Assembly: GCF_051811025.1 (NCBI RefSeq)
Contig: NZ_JBPWQE010000001.1
Location: 2,976,001 to 3,040,000, forward strand
Source of the DNA: Tardiphaga sp051811025
GTDB taxonomy: Bacteria; Pseudomonadota; Alphaproteobacteria; Rhizobiales; Xanthobacteraceae
DNA: 64,000 bases
Direction: 5' to 3'
Shown here: piece after piece, positions 43,200 to 51,105 of the stretch
Numbering within the stretch: position 1 is the first letter of the stretch
Layout: the number at the start of each line of letters is the position of its first letter
The notes under the pieces: model-generated
The model's input: the letters and a program-made list of their open reading frames with translations, nothing else
Database searches by the model: none
What the model was told of the DNA's origin: nothing
Translations under genes and position numbers: made by a program

Positions 43200-44021
43200 A
43201 TGGTTCAACCAGCACGCGCGGAAACAGCGCGGCCATCCATTCTTCTGCGTGAAACGGTCGGCAGCATCGGCGTGTTGACGCTGAATCGTCCGGCTGCCCG
43301 CAACAGTCTCTCCGAAGGACTGATCGGCGAATTGCACGCCGCCCTCGATGACATGGCCGGCGATAAAACCGTGCGCGCCGTGGTGATCGCCGCCAACGGC
43401 CCGGTCTTCTCGGCCGGACATGACCTGAAAGAACTCACCGCGCGACGTACAGACACCGATCGCGGCCGCGCTTACTTCGCGCATATGATGACGATCTGCA
43501 GCGCCATGATGCAGGCCATCGTGCGGCTGCCGAAGCCGGTGATCGCAGCGGTGCAAGGCGTCGCCACTGCCGCGGGCTGCCAACTCGTCGCGAGCTGCGA
43601 TCTCGCCATTGCCTCCGAACAGGCAAAATTCGCGACGCCCGGCGTCGATATCGGCCTGTTCTGCTCGACACCCATGGTGGCGCTGTCGCGCAACGTGCCG
43701 CGCAAGCAGGCAATGGAGATGCTGCTGACCGGCGAGCCTGTCTCCGCTGAACGCGCGCGCGAGATCGGCCTGGTCAACCGCGTGGTACCTGCCGGCACCG
43801 AACGCGATGCGGCGATCGCGCTGGCAGAGCAAATTGCGCGCAAGTCGGCGCATACAGTGAAGATCGGCAAGGAAGCTTTCTATCGCCAGGCCGAGATGAG
43901 CCTCGCGGAGGCCTATCGCTTCGCCGCTGAGGTGATGACCGAGAACATGATGGCCCGCGACGCCGAAGAAGGCATCGGCGCGTTCATCGCAAAGCGCGAG
44001 CCGAAGTGGGAAGACCGGTAA
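43200..44021 (+). CDS. Enoyl-CoA hydratase/isomerase family protein
   Basis: Crotonase-fold protein of about 273 residues. The first oxyanion-hole segment is PVFSAGHDLKEL and the second is QGVATAAGCQLVASCDLAIA. The position of the second catalytic Glu appears replaced (FCSTPMVALSRNV), as in ECHDC3-like members, so classic hydratase activity is not certain. I chose ATG 43200, preceded by GGAA nine bases upstream; ATG 43185 is an alternative. Five bases separate it from the CoA-binding protein gene. Confidence 0.88.
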   Translation: MVQPARAETARPSILLRETVGSIGVLTLNRPAARNSLSEGLIGELHAALDDMAGDKTVRAVVIAANGPVFSAGHDLKELTARRTDTDRGRAYFAHMMTICSAMMQAIVRLPKPVIAAVQGVATAAGCQLVASCDLAIASEQAKFATPGVDIGLFCSTPMVALSRNVPRKQAMEMLLTGEPVSAERAREIGLVNRVVPAGTERDAAIALAEQIARKSAHTVKIGKEAFYRQAEMSLAEAYRFAAEVMTENMMARDAEEGIGAFIAKREPKWEDR

Positions 44022-44026
44022 TTGAA

Positions 44027-44623
44027 ATGAACCACGACAGCTATAACGACGCCTATATCCGCGAGATCCTCAACACCGTCAAAACCGTCGCGATGGTCGG
44101 CGCTTCCCCGCAAAACGTGCGGCCGAGCTATTTCGTGTTCAAGTATCTGGCCGAACGCGGCTACGACATGATCCCGATCAATCCGGGCCAGGTCGGCAAG
44201 AGCCTGCTGGGCAAGCCATTCGTCGCCTCGCTGCAGGAGATCGATCGTCCGATCGACATGATCGATATCTTTCGCAGCGCCGAGCATGTCATGCCGATCG
44301 TCGAACTCGCGCTGACGCTCAATCCGCTGCCCAAGGTGGTCTGGATGCAGCTCGGCGTGCGCCATGATGAGGCCGCCGCCAAGCTTGAGGCCGCTAGCAT
44401 CAAGGTGGTGATGAACCGCTGCCCCAAGATCGAATATGGCCGGCTGTCGTCGGAGATCCAGTGGATGGGTGTCAATTCGCGCACGCTCAGCTCCAAGCGC
44501 GCACCAATCCCCACACAAGGCATGCGACTGTCGCTCAATCGCAGCAGCCTTGGCGGCGGCAGCACCGCTGCGGCCGATCGCGTTGCGCAGCAAAATAACA
44601 AGGACAAGAACGACACCGCCTGA
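44027..44623 (+). CDS. CoA-binding protein (YccU type)
   Basis: 198 residues with a Rossmann-type CoA-binding domain: VKTVAMVGASPQNVRPSYFV, YDMIPINPGQ and VVMNRCPKIEYGRL. The C-terminal 45 residues are Ser/Asn/Lys-rich and look disordered. Probably co-transcribed with the enoyl-CoA hydratase gene. The function of this family is not established. An in-frame GTG upstream would overlap the previous gene. Confidence 0.88.
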   Translation: MNHDSYNDAYIREILNTVKTVAMVGASPQNVRPSYFVFKYLAERGYDMIPINPGQVGKSLLGKPFVASLQEIDRPIDMIDIFRSAEHVMPIVELALTLNPLPKVVWMQLGVRHDEAAAKLEAASIKVVMNRCPKIEYGRLSSEIQWMGVNSRTLSSKRAPIPTQGMRLSLNRSSLGGGSTAAADRVAQQNNKDKNDTA

Positions 44624-44772
44624 CGGTGCGTTTCGCGATTTTATTTCCTTTGAAATGACACAGCGCAGCACGAGTGTTGCGAAGTCACGGCAAAATGCCG
44701 CCTCGCCTTGACGGCAGCGCCGCGCCCGATCAGGTTGGCGCCAACAAACCGACTATTCCATAGGGAGTGATG

Positions 44773-46053
44773 ATGAACGATCGTATTCCAGGCTTCGCCA
44801 CCCTCGCCGTCCATGCCGGCGCGCAGCCCGACCCGACCACCGGCGCACGCGCGACGCCGATCTATCAGACCACTTCGTTCGTGTTCAACGACGCGGATCA
44901 CGCCGCCTCGCTGTTCGGCCTGCAATCCTTCGGCAACATCTATACGCGCATCACCAATCCAACCACGGCTGTACTGGAAGAGCGTGTCGCAGCACTGGAA
45001 GGCGGCACGGCCGCCCTCGCCGTCGCATCCGGCCATGCCGCGCAGCTTGTGGTGTTTCAGCAGCTGCTGCAGCCGGGCGACGAATTCATCGCCTCGCGCA
45101 AACTCTATGGCGGTTCGATCAACCAGTTCAGCCACGCCTTCAAGAGCTTTGGCTGGAACGTGGTGTGGGCCGATCCCGATGACGTCCCCTCGTTCGAGCG
45201 CGCGGTGACTGACAAGACCAAGGCAATCTTCATCGAGTCGATCGCCAATCCTGCCGGCTCGATCACCGACATCGAGGCGGTTGCTGCCGTTGCCCGCAAG
45301 GCCGGCGTACCGTTGATCGTCGATAACACGCTGGCGACCCCCTATTTGATCAAGCCGATCGACCACGGCGCCGACATCGTCGTGCATTCGCTGACCAAGT
45401 TTCTCGGCGGCCACGGCAATTCGCTCGGCGGCATCATCGTGGACGCGGGCACCTTCGACTGGTCGAAAGGCAACAAATATCCGGTGCTGTCCGAGCCGCG
45501 CCCGGAATATCATGGCATCAAGCTGCAGGAGACCTTCGGCAACTTCGCGTTCGCCATCGCCTGCCGCGTACTCGGCCTGCGCGATCTCGGCCCGGCGTTG
45601 TCGCCGTTCAACGCGTTCCTGATCCAGACCGGCATCGAAACGCTGCCGCTGCGCATGCAGCGCCACAGCGACAATGCCAAGGCGGTCGCCGAATGGCTGT
45701 CGGCCCATCCGAAAGTGGCGGCGGTGAATTATTCGGGATTGTCGGATAACCGCTATCACACCCTCGCCCGCAAATATGCGCCGAAGGGCGCGGGCGCCGT
45801 GTTCACCTTCAGCCTGAAGGGCGGCTACGACGCCGGCGTCAGCCTGGTGTCGAACCTGAAACTATTCTCGCATCTCGCCAATGTCGGCGACACCCGTTCG
45901 CTGGTGATCCACCCGGCTTCGACCACCCACAGCCAGCTCGACGACGAAGCCAAGACGCGCTCCGGCGCCGGGCCCGACGTTGTCAGGCTGTCTGTCGGCA
46001 TCGAGGACAAGGAAGATCTGATCGCGGATCTCGAACAGGCGCTGAACGCGTAA
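44773..46053 (+). CDS. O-acetylhomoserine sulfhydrylase
   Basis: PLP enzyme that makes homocysteine (methionine pathway) from O-acetylhomoserine and sulfide. 426 residues; the PLP lysine is in HSLTKFLGGHGNSLGG, and earlier family motifs are TPIYQTTSFVF and YTRITNPTTAVLEERVAALEGG. The start at 44773 has GGAG five bases upstream; ATG 44770 and GTG 44767 are too close to it. The 149-base upstream region was checked for a SAM-II riboswitch without success. A repeat hairpin follows. Confidence 0.93.
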   Translation: MNDRIPGFATLAVHAGAQPDPTTGARATPIYQTTSFVFNDADHAASLFGLQSFGNIYTRITNPTTAVLEERVAALEGGTAALAVASGHAAQLVVFQQLLQPGDEFIASRKLYGGSINQFSHAFKSFGWNVVWADPDDVPSFERAVTDKTKAIFIESIANPAGSITDIEAVAAVARKAGVPLIVDNTLATPYLIKPIDHGADIVVHSLTKFLGGHGNSLGGIIVDAGTFDWSKGNKYPVLSEPRPEYHGIKLQETFGNFAFAIACRVLGLRDLGPALSPFNAFLIQTGIETLPLRMQRHSDNAKAVAEWLSAHPKVAAVNYSGLSDNRYHTLARKYAPKGAGAVFTFSLKGGYDAGVSLVSNLKLFSHLANVGDTRSLVIHPASTTHSQLDDEAKTRSGAGPDVVRLSVGIEDKEDLIADLEQALNA

Positions 46054-46063
46054 GTTCTTCCCT

Positions 46064-46200
46064 CGCCCCGCTTGCGGGGACAGGGTGGCGCGGACGCAGT
46101 CCGTGTCGGGTGAGGGGGAGCCAGTGTTTCACTCGCTGGCTCCCCCTCACCCGGATTACTCGCTTCGCTCCTAATCCGACCTCTCCCCGCAAGCGGGGCG
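46064..46200. repeat. Long nested inverted repeat after the sulfhydrylase gene
   Basis: Outer arms of 17 bp (46064-46080 and 46184-46200, CGCCCCGCTTGCGGGGA and its complement) enclose perfect 18-bp inner arms (46107-46124 and 46136-46153). The words resemble a dispersed intergenic repeat of the Bradyrhizobium group. As the only sequence between two convergent genes it can end transcription from both sides. Confidence 0.8.
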
Positions 46201-46213
46201 AAGTTAAGAAGCG

Positions 46214-47023
46214 CTAGGCCTGACCGCGCATCGCCTTCGCTTCGCGGATCAAACGTGCATTGCGCTGGAACACCGAATAGGTCGCCAGCGCGAACAGCAC
46301 CACCAGCAGCTGGATCGACAGCGCTTCCAGCGTCGGATTGAAACCGATCGCCGTGAGGAACGCCGAGCCCGGCGCGTCGGTCACAGGGATCATCGCCTGT
46401 TCCTGGAATTCCTGGATCGCCTCGCCGATGAACTTGATGCCCATTACGAACAGGAAGGCTGAGGTGATGATGAACAGCGGCCGCAGCGGGATGCGCTGGG
46501 CAATCATGTTGATGAAGTAAAACAGCACGACCAGTCCGGCCGTCGCCGCCGCCAGACCGCCGAACAGTCCGACGCTCCAGCCACCTTCGGTGGTCGCGAG
46601 CGTGTTGATGAACAGCACCGTCTCGGCGCCCTCACGAAACACCGCGAGAAATGCCAGCATCGCGACGGCCAGACCCGTATCCTGCGCGAGCGCATGATCC
46701 GCCTTCGCCGCCAGATAATCCTGCCAGCCACGCGGATCCTGCTTCACCATCAGCCAGCCGCTGACATAGAGCATCAGGCCCGCAGCAAACAGGATGACGA
46801 TGCCCTCGAAGACATCGCTGTGGTCGCCGGAATTGAACACCGCAAAGGCCCAGGCGGCGACTAGGCTGGCGAGAATTGCCGCCAGCGCGCCCAGATAGAG
46901 TGCGGTCACGCGATGGCCGCCGCCGGATTTCCTGAGATAGCCGGCCAGTGCCGCGATCACGAGCATGGCCTCGAGACCCTCGCGCAGCAGAATGACGGCA
47001 GCCTGAATGAATACGGACGACAT
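46214..47023 (-). CDS. FTR1-family high-affinity iron permease
   Basis: 269-residue inner-membrane permease with seven or so hydrophobic segments. Both iron-binding motifs of the family are present: REGLE at residues 14-18 and REGAE in FLAVFREGAETVLF. EfeU-type proteins import ferrous iron, usually with EfeO and EfeB, but neither is encoded nearby. Alternatively it serves a periplasmic iron oxidase encoded elsewhere. Confidence 0.92.
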   Translation of the reverse strand: MSSVFIQAAVILLREGLEAMLVIAALAGYLRKSGGGHRVTALYLGALAAILASLVAAWAFAVFNSGDHSDVFEGIVILFAAGLMLYVSGWLMVKQDPRGWQDYLAAKADHALAQDTGLAVAMLAFLAVFREGAETVLFINTLATTEGGWSVGLFGGLAAATAGLVVLFYFINMIAQRIPLRPLFIITSAFLFVMGIKFIGEAIQEFQEQAMIPVTDAPGSAFLTAIGFNPTLEALSIQLLVVLFALATYSVFQRNARLIREAKAMRGQA

Positions 47024-47121
47024 GACCCAATCCCGTGTGGCGGTGCGCCCTATCTATTGCGCGGCGCGCATGAGCGAAAGCCGCGCAGCCACACGACTGC
47101 GTCAACTCCGTTACAATCGTT

Positions 47122-48234
47122 CTAGTCGGTAACGCGCAACAGCTGGGCGGCCTTGCCGACCGCGAGGTCGAGCTGACGTTCCGTCAACACCGCCCCGCGC
47201 GGCTTCATACGCTCCACCTGCAGGATTGCCAGCGTCAAAACCACGATCGCCACCGCCTGATGCGTCAGCGCCAGATCGATTGGCACCTGATGCAGCAGCG
47301 TGAGAATGCCGAGCGCAGCCTGCACCGCGATCGATGCCGCCAGCCACAGCGCGCCATTGACAACCGGTGCCCCTGCCCGCGCGCGGATCGCGTCAATCAC
47401 ATGCCAGATCGCCAGTGCGAACAGCACATAGGCGGTCATGCGATGCTGGAACTGAACCGTCAGCGTGTTGTCGAACATGTTGCGCCACCACGGGTCCTCG
47501 AAGAACAGCCGTGATGCAGACGGGATCAGCGCGCCGTCGATCTCCGGCCAGGTATTGAACACGCGACCGGCGCGCAGGCCCGCGACCAGCGCACCGAAAT
47601 AGAGCTGCAGAAAGGTCAGCCCCAGTAACACCCAGCTCGTCACGCGCAGGCGGCTTGCCGCCAGCGCCGGCGCACGATCGCTTAGGCGGCGGAGCGTCCA
47701 GACGATGGCAGCGAAGATGATCAGTGCCAGCATCAGATGCACCGCCAGCCGATATTGCGAGACTTCCACGCGCTTGGTCAGGCCAGATGCCACCATCCAC
47801 CAGCCCACCGCGCCCTGCAGGCCGCCGAGACCGAAGATCACCCACAGCCGCTTCTTCAGTTCCGAGGTGAGAACGCCGCGCCACAGGAACCAGAGGAATG
47901 GCAGCAGGAACACCACGCCGATGACGCGGCCGAGCAGACGATGGCTCCATTCCCACCAGAAGATGGTCTTGAACTCATGGAGCGTCATCCCACTATTCAA
48001 TTCGCGATATTGCGGGATCTGCTTGTAGGCCTCGAAGGCCGCGATCCAGTGCGATTCATCCAGCGGCGGGATTGCGCCGGTCACCGGCTTCCATTCGACA
48101 ATCGACAGGCCGGACTCGGTGAGTCGCGTCGCGCCGCCGACCAGCACCATCGCCACGATCATCGCAGCGACGGCAATCAACCACCAACGCACCGGGCGTA
48201 ATTCCTTGTGGCGGGTTTGGGACGGAGCGGTCAT
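47122..48234 (-). CDS. ctaA: Heme A synthase (COX15/CtaA)
   Basis: Oxidises heme O to heme A for aa3-type cytochrome oxidases. 370 residues with about eight hydrophobic segments and the type-2 (proteobacterial) pattern: GGATRLTESGLSIVEWKPV, the heme-ligand histidines in IFWWEWSHRLLGR and in TVQFQHRMTAYVL, and a late LTHQAVAIVVL. The gene stands apart from cytochrome oxidase genes, which are not in this window. Confidence 0.95.
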   Translation of the reverse strand: MTAPSQTRHKELRPVRWWLIAVAAMIVAMVLVGGATRLTESGLSIVEWKPVTGAIPPLDESHWIAAFEAYKQIPQYRELNSGMTLHEFKTIFWWEWSHRLLGRVIGVVFLLPFLWFLWRGVLTSELKKRLWVIFGLGGLQGAVGWWMVASGLTKRVEVSQYRLAVHLMLALIIFAAIVWTLRRLSDRAPALAASRLRVTSWVLLGLTFLQLYFGALVAGLRAGRVFNTWPEIDGALIPSASRLFFEDPWWRNMFDNTLTVQFQHRMTAYVLFALAIWHVIDAIRARAGAPVVNGALWLAASIAVQAALGILTLLHQVPIDLALTHQAVAIVVLTLAILQVERMKPRGAVLTERQLDLAVGKAAQLLRVTD

Positions 48235-48387
48235 CGCAGGGGTCTCGGGAACAGCCGCAAAATCAACGCCAAAATCAGCGCCTTGAATGAAATTTCGAGC
48301 CCCTTATAGTCCGCCCGCGAAGGCCTGCAAAGTTGGGCACTTTGCCTAACCCGATCTCAGACCGACTTTGGACCGCACATTTCCGTC

Positions 48388-48612
48388 ATGCCCATCCGCA
48401 CCCGCAAATTCTTCGGAACCATCTTTCTGCTGATCCTCGTGGTGGTGTGGTCACTGCTCGGCATGACCATCGCGCAGACCCCCTGGCTGGCTAATAACGG
48501 CTGGCTGCAGGCAGCCTTCTATGTCATCGCCGGCCTCGGCTGGGTGCTGCCGGCGATGCCGATCATCAGCTGGATGAGCAAGGCCAATCCTGTGGATCCC
48601 GAGGCCGGCTAG
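48388..48612 (+). CDS. DUF2842 membrane protein
   Basis: 74 residues with two hydrophobic helices separated by a short loop and an end WMSKANPVDPEAG, matching what I know of DUF2842, a small alphaproteobacterial family of unknown function. Its stop overlaps the stop of the opposing deacetylase-like gene by four bases. Divergent from ctaA with a 153-base spacer. Confidence 0.82.
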   Translation: MPIRTRKFFGTIFLLILVVVWSLLGMTIAQTPWLANNGWLQAAFYVIAGLGWVLPAMPIISWMSKANPVDPEAG

Positions 48613-49661
48613 CGCTGCGCACCCGCGCCGAGCATCACGCCGGATACCATCACCCGCAAGGCACGCAGCGACTGCCGCCGGCCGTCCCAGGCCAGCCGCG
48701 ACAGCGCGAGAAGATCCGATCCACCATTGGCCTCGATGACACCGGGGAGCGATGTCACGGCGCTGGCAAAGCCGGCCTGCGCCACCATCGCAACGTGACG
48801 CCTGTCGAATGAGGCTTTATCGCCGAACGGATAGGCAAAATGCCGCGGCTCATAGGGCAGCGCAGCCTGTGCCACCGCCCGTCCCATGGCGATCTCGCGC
48901 GAGGCCGCGCTGTCGCCGAGATTGGCGAGCGCCGGGTAGTTGACCGTGCTGCTGCCGATCGTCGCCCCCGGATTCCCCGCAAACGTGGCCACATCGTCCC
49001 AATGCATCGCAGCATGATGTGACAGGGTCGCACTATCGACCGAATAGCGTTTGCAGAGATCGTCCGTCGCAACGGCCAATTCGTGCGGCGGCAACGTCCG
49101 CAGCCAGCTATCGAGATAGTAATAGGCGCGATATTTGTCAGCGACCGAGGCGGTTTCGAAATGCCGCTGCCGGTGATCGATGATCAGGCTAATGCGATCA
49201 TGCGTTGCGATCGCCTGCTCCAGTGCCAGCCACCACATGGCGCCGAGCCCGTCGGCAAAGGCGCTCGGCAGATAGAGTGTAAACGGCACCTCATGCGCCG
49301 CCAGCAGCGGATAGGCGAAATCGACGAAGTCGCGGGTGCCGCCATCGAAGGTCAGCGCCACGAAGCGCCGTCCCGTGCGTGGTGAGCTAGCGCGGCGACA
49401 CACCTCGTCCATACCGACGATATCGACGGGCCAGCGCTTCAGCGCGCGGATCGTGCGGTCGAGAAACCACGGCGTGATCTCGTGGACTTTCAGCGGCTGG
49501 AATGCATCCTGCCGGGGCGGTCGCACGCGTTCGAATTTGAGGATGATACCGGCACCGCCGTGTCTGCCCTCCAGCAGACGGTGCATGCCGCTGAGATAAG
49601 TCAGCTCTAAGCCCAGCGCCGTGCGCCAACCGGTCTTGTATGACACCGCAGATTCCCCCAA
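48609..49661 (-). CDS. Polysaccharide-deacetylase-like protein without metal ligands
   Basis: 350 residues with the NodB-homology fold order. A strand VALTFDGGTRDFVDFAYPLL follows the position of the usual TFDDG, a WWLALEQAI helix follows, and later ATIGSSTVNYPAL stands where the family has TIGAHTxNHP. The second Asp and both metal histidines of the family motif are therefore replaced by G, S and Y, so deacetylase activity is doubtful. It flanks the exopolysaccharide genes and is divergent from the acyltransferase gene. A structural or binding role is possible. Confidence 0.82.
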   Translation of the reverse strand: MGESAVSYKTGWRTALGLELTYLSGMHRLLEGRHGGAGIILKFERVRPPRQDAFQPLKVHEITPWFLDRTIRALKRWPVDIVGMDEVCRRASSPRTGRRFVALTFDGGTRDFVDFAYPLLAAHEVPFTLYLPSAFADGLGAMWWLALEQAIATHDRISLIIDHRQRHFETASVADKYRAYYYLDSWLRTLPPHELAVATDDLCKRYSVDSATLSHHAAMHWDDVATFAGNPGATIGSSTVNYPALANLGDSAASREIAMGRAVAQAALPYEPRHFAYPFGDKASFDRRHVAMVAQAGFASAVTSLPGVIEANGGSDLLALSRLAWDGRRQSLRALRVMVSGVMLGAGAQR

Positions 49662-49772
49662 GCGGCGTCATGCCTCTCGCCAGTCGGCTATTGTCATTAC
49701 TGTTTGTTGACATTTCTTTGCAAAGGTCGGCCCAAACCTGAAAATCTAAACAAAATCTGAAACAGGCTCGCG

Positions 49773-50954
49773 ATGACCATGGCTGCTGTGATGGAAACAC
49801 CTGTGGCGATGGCAACTGCGAGCCGCATCGCACGCGTCGATGTAATCAGCGATTTCAGCGCTGCCGAAGCCATCTGGCGCAGCCTTGAGACGTCCGAACA
49901 GCTCTCCACGCCCTATCAGCGCTTCGACTTCCAGTCGGCCTGGCAGATCCATATCGGCGCCCAGGAAGGGCTGAAGCCCTTCATCGTCGTCGCCTATGAC
50001 GCCGCGCATCAGCCGCTGATGTTGTTGCCGCTCGCCGTCAGTCGCGAAAACGGCATGCGCGTCGCCGGCTATCTCGGCGGCAAGCACGTCACCTTCAACA
50101 TGCCACTGTTCCGGCGCGACTTCGCGGCGCAGGCGACAAAGGCAGATATCGACGCGCTGCTGCGCGGAATTCAAAAGCACACCGAGACGGTCGACGTCCT
50201 CGCGCTGGTCCGTCAGCCCAAAAGCTGGATCGGCATCGACAATCCGCTCGCGCTTTTACCGAGTCAGGCCTCGACCAATGATTGCCCGGTGCTGAAGATG
50301 GTGCCCGGCGAAGCGGCGACAGATCGCATCAGCAATTCGTTCCGCAAGCGCCTCAAGACCAAGGAAGGCAAGTACCGAAATCTTGCCGGCTATCGCTACA
50401 TGCACGCGAAGACGGAGGCCGAGGTCAAGCGCGTGCTCGACGCCTTCTTCGCCATCAAGCCGCTGCGCATGGCCGAACAGAACCTGCCCAACGTGTTCGC
50501 CGAGCCCGGTGTCGAAGCCTTCATCCGCCAGGCCTGCACGACGCCGCGCGCGGACGGCTACACCATCGATATCCACGCGCTCGCATGCGACGAGGAAGTG
50601 ATCGCGATGTTCGCCGGCGTCGCCGACGACAGCCGCTTCTCGATGATGTTCAACACCTACACCATGTCGGAGAATGCAAAATACAGCCCCGGCCTGATCT
50701 TGATGCGCACCATTATCGATGCCTATGCCGAGCGCGGCGTGACCTCGCTGGATCTCGGCATCGGCGGCGACGACTACAAGCGGATGTTCTGCAAGGACGA
50801 CGAGCCGATCTTCGACAGTTTCGTGCCGCTCACCACGCGCGGCAAACTCGGCGCCATGGGCCTGTCGTCCTTCGCCCATGCCAAGCGGCTGGTGAAACAG
50901 ACCCCGGCCCTGCTGCAGATGGCGCAGATGCTGCGCCACGCATTTCAGCGCTGA
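49773..50954 (+). CDS. GNAT-fold acyltransferase of the CelD/BcsL (FemAB-like) type
   Basis: 393 residues matching the Acetyltransf_6 family seen beside cellulose and exopolysaccharide genes. An N-terminal half (LETSEQLSTPYQRFDFQSAW, WQIHIGAQEGLKPFI) precedes the GNAT-like half (DSRFSMMFNTYTMSENAKYSPGL then TSLDLGIGGDDYKRMF). It may acylate the sugar polymer or its lipid-linked unit, judged by family and neighbours only. Several ATG codons lie within the first 14; the outermost is used. Confidence 0.85.
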   Translation: MTMAAVMETPVAMATASRIARVDVISDFSAAEAIWRSLETSEQLSTPYQRFDFQSAWQIHIGAQEGLKPFIVVAYDAAHQPLMLLPLAVSRENGMRVAGYLGGKHVTFNMPLFRRDFAAQATKADIDALLRGIQKHTETVDVLALVRQPKSWIGIDNPLALLPSQASTNDCPVLKMVPGEAATDRISNSFRKRLKTKEGKYRNLAGYRYMHAKTEAEVKRVLDAFFAIKPLRMAEQNLPNVFAEPGVEAFIRQACTTPRADGYTIDIHALACDEEVIAMFAGVADDSRFSMMFNTYTMSENAKYSPGLILMRTIIDAYAERGVTSLDLGIGGDDYKRMFCKDDEPIFDSFVPLTTRGKLGAMGLSSFAHAKRLVKQTPALLQMAQMLRHAFQR

Positions 50955-51019
50955 CCTTCAAGAACGCAGTTCGCAATGAAAACTCCGTCATGCTCAGGCA
51001 AAGCGCGAAGCGCGGCTTC

Positions 51020-51100
51020 GCTGGACGACCCGGGCATCCACGTCTTAGTCGTTGCGTTAGAAGGCGTGGATGGCCGGGACAAGCCCGGCCATGACAGCTA
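51020..51100. repeat. Palindromic repeat between convergent exopolysaccharide genes
   Basis: Contains GCATCCACG...CGTGGATG and a perfect hairpin ATGGCCGGG-ACAAG-CCCGGCCAT (51070-51092). The wording is typical of a dispersed Bradyrhizobium-group repeat. It fills most of the 151-base gap between two convergent genes. Confidence 0.7.
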
Positions 51101-51105
51101 CTAGC

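Noticed and set aside
44624..44772. SAM-II or other methionine riboswitch upstream of the O-acetylhomoserine sulfhydrylase gene
   Set aside because: The conserved SAM-II words (such as the GCTAAAG tail) are absent; the local stem AGCGCC/GGCGC is not enough. A covariance search with RF00521 would settle it.
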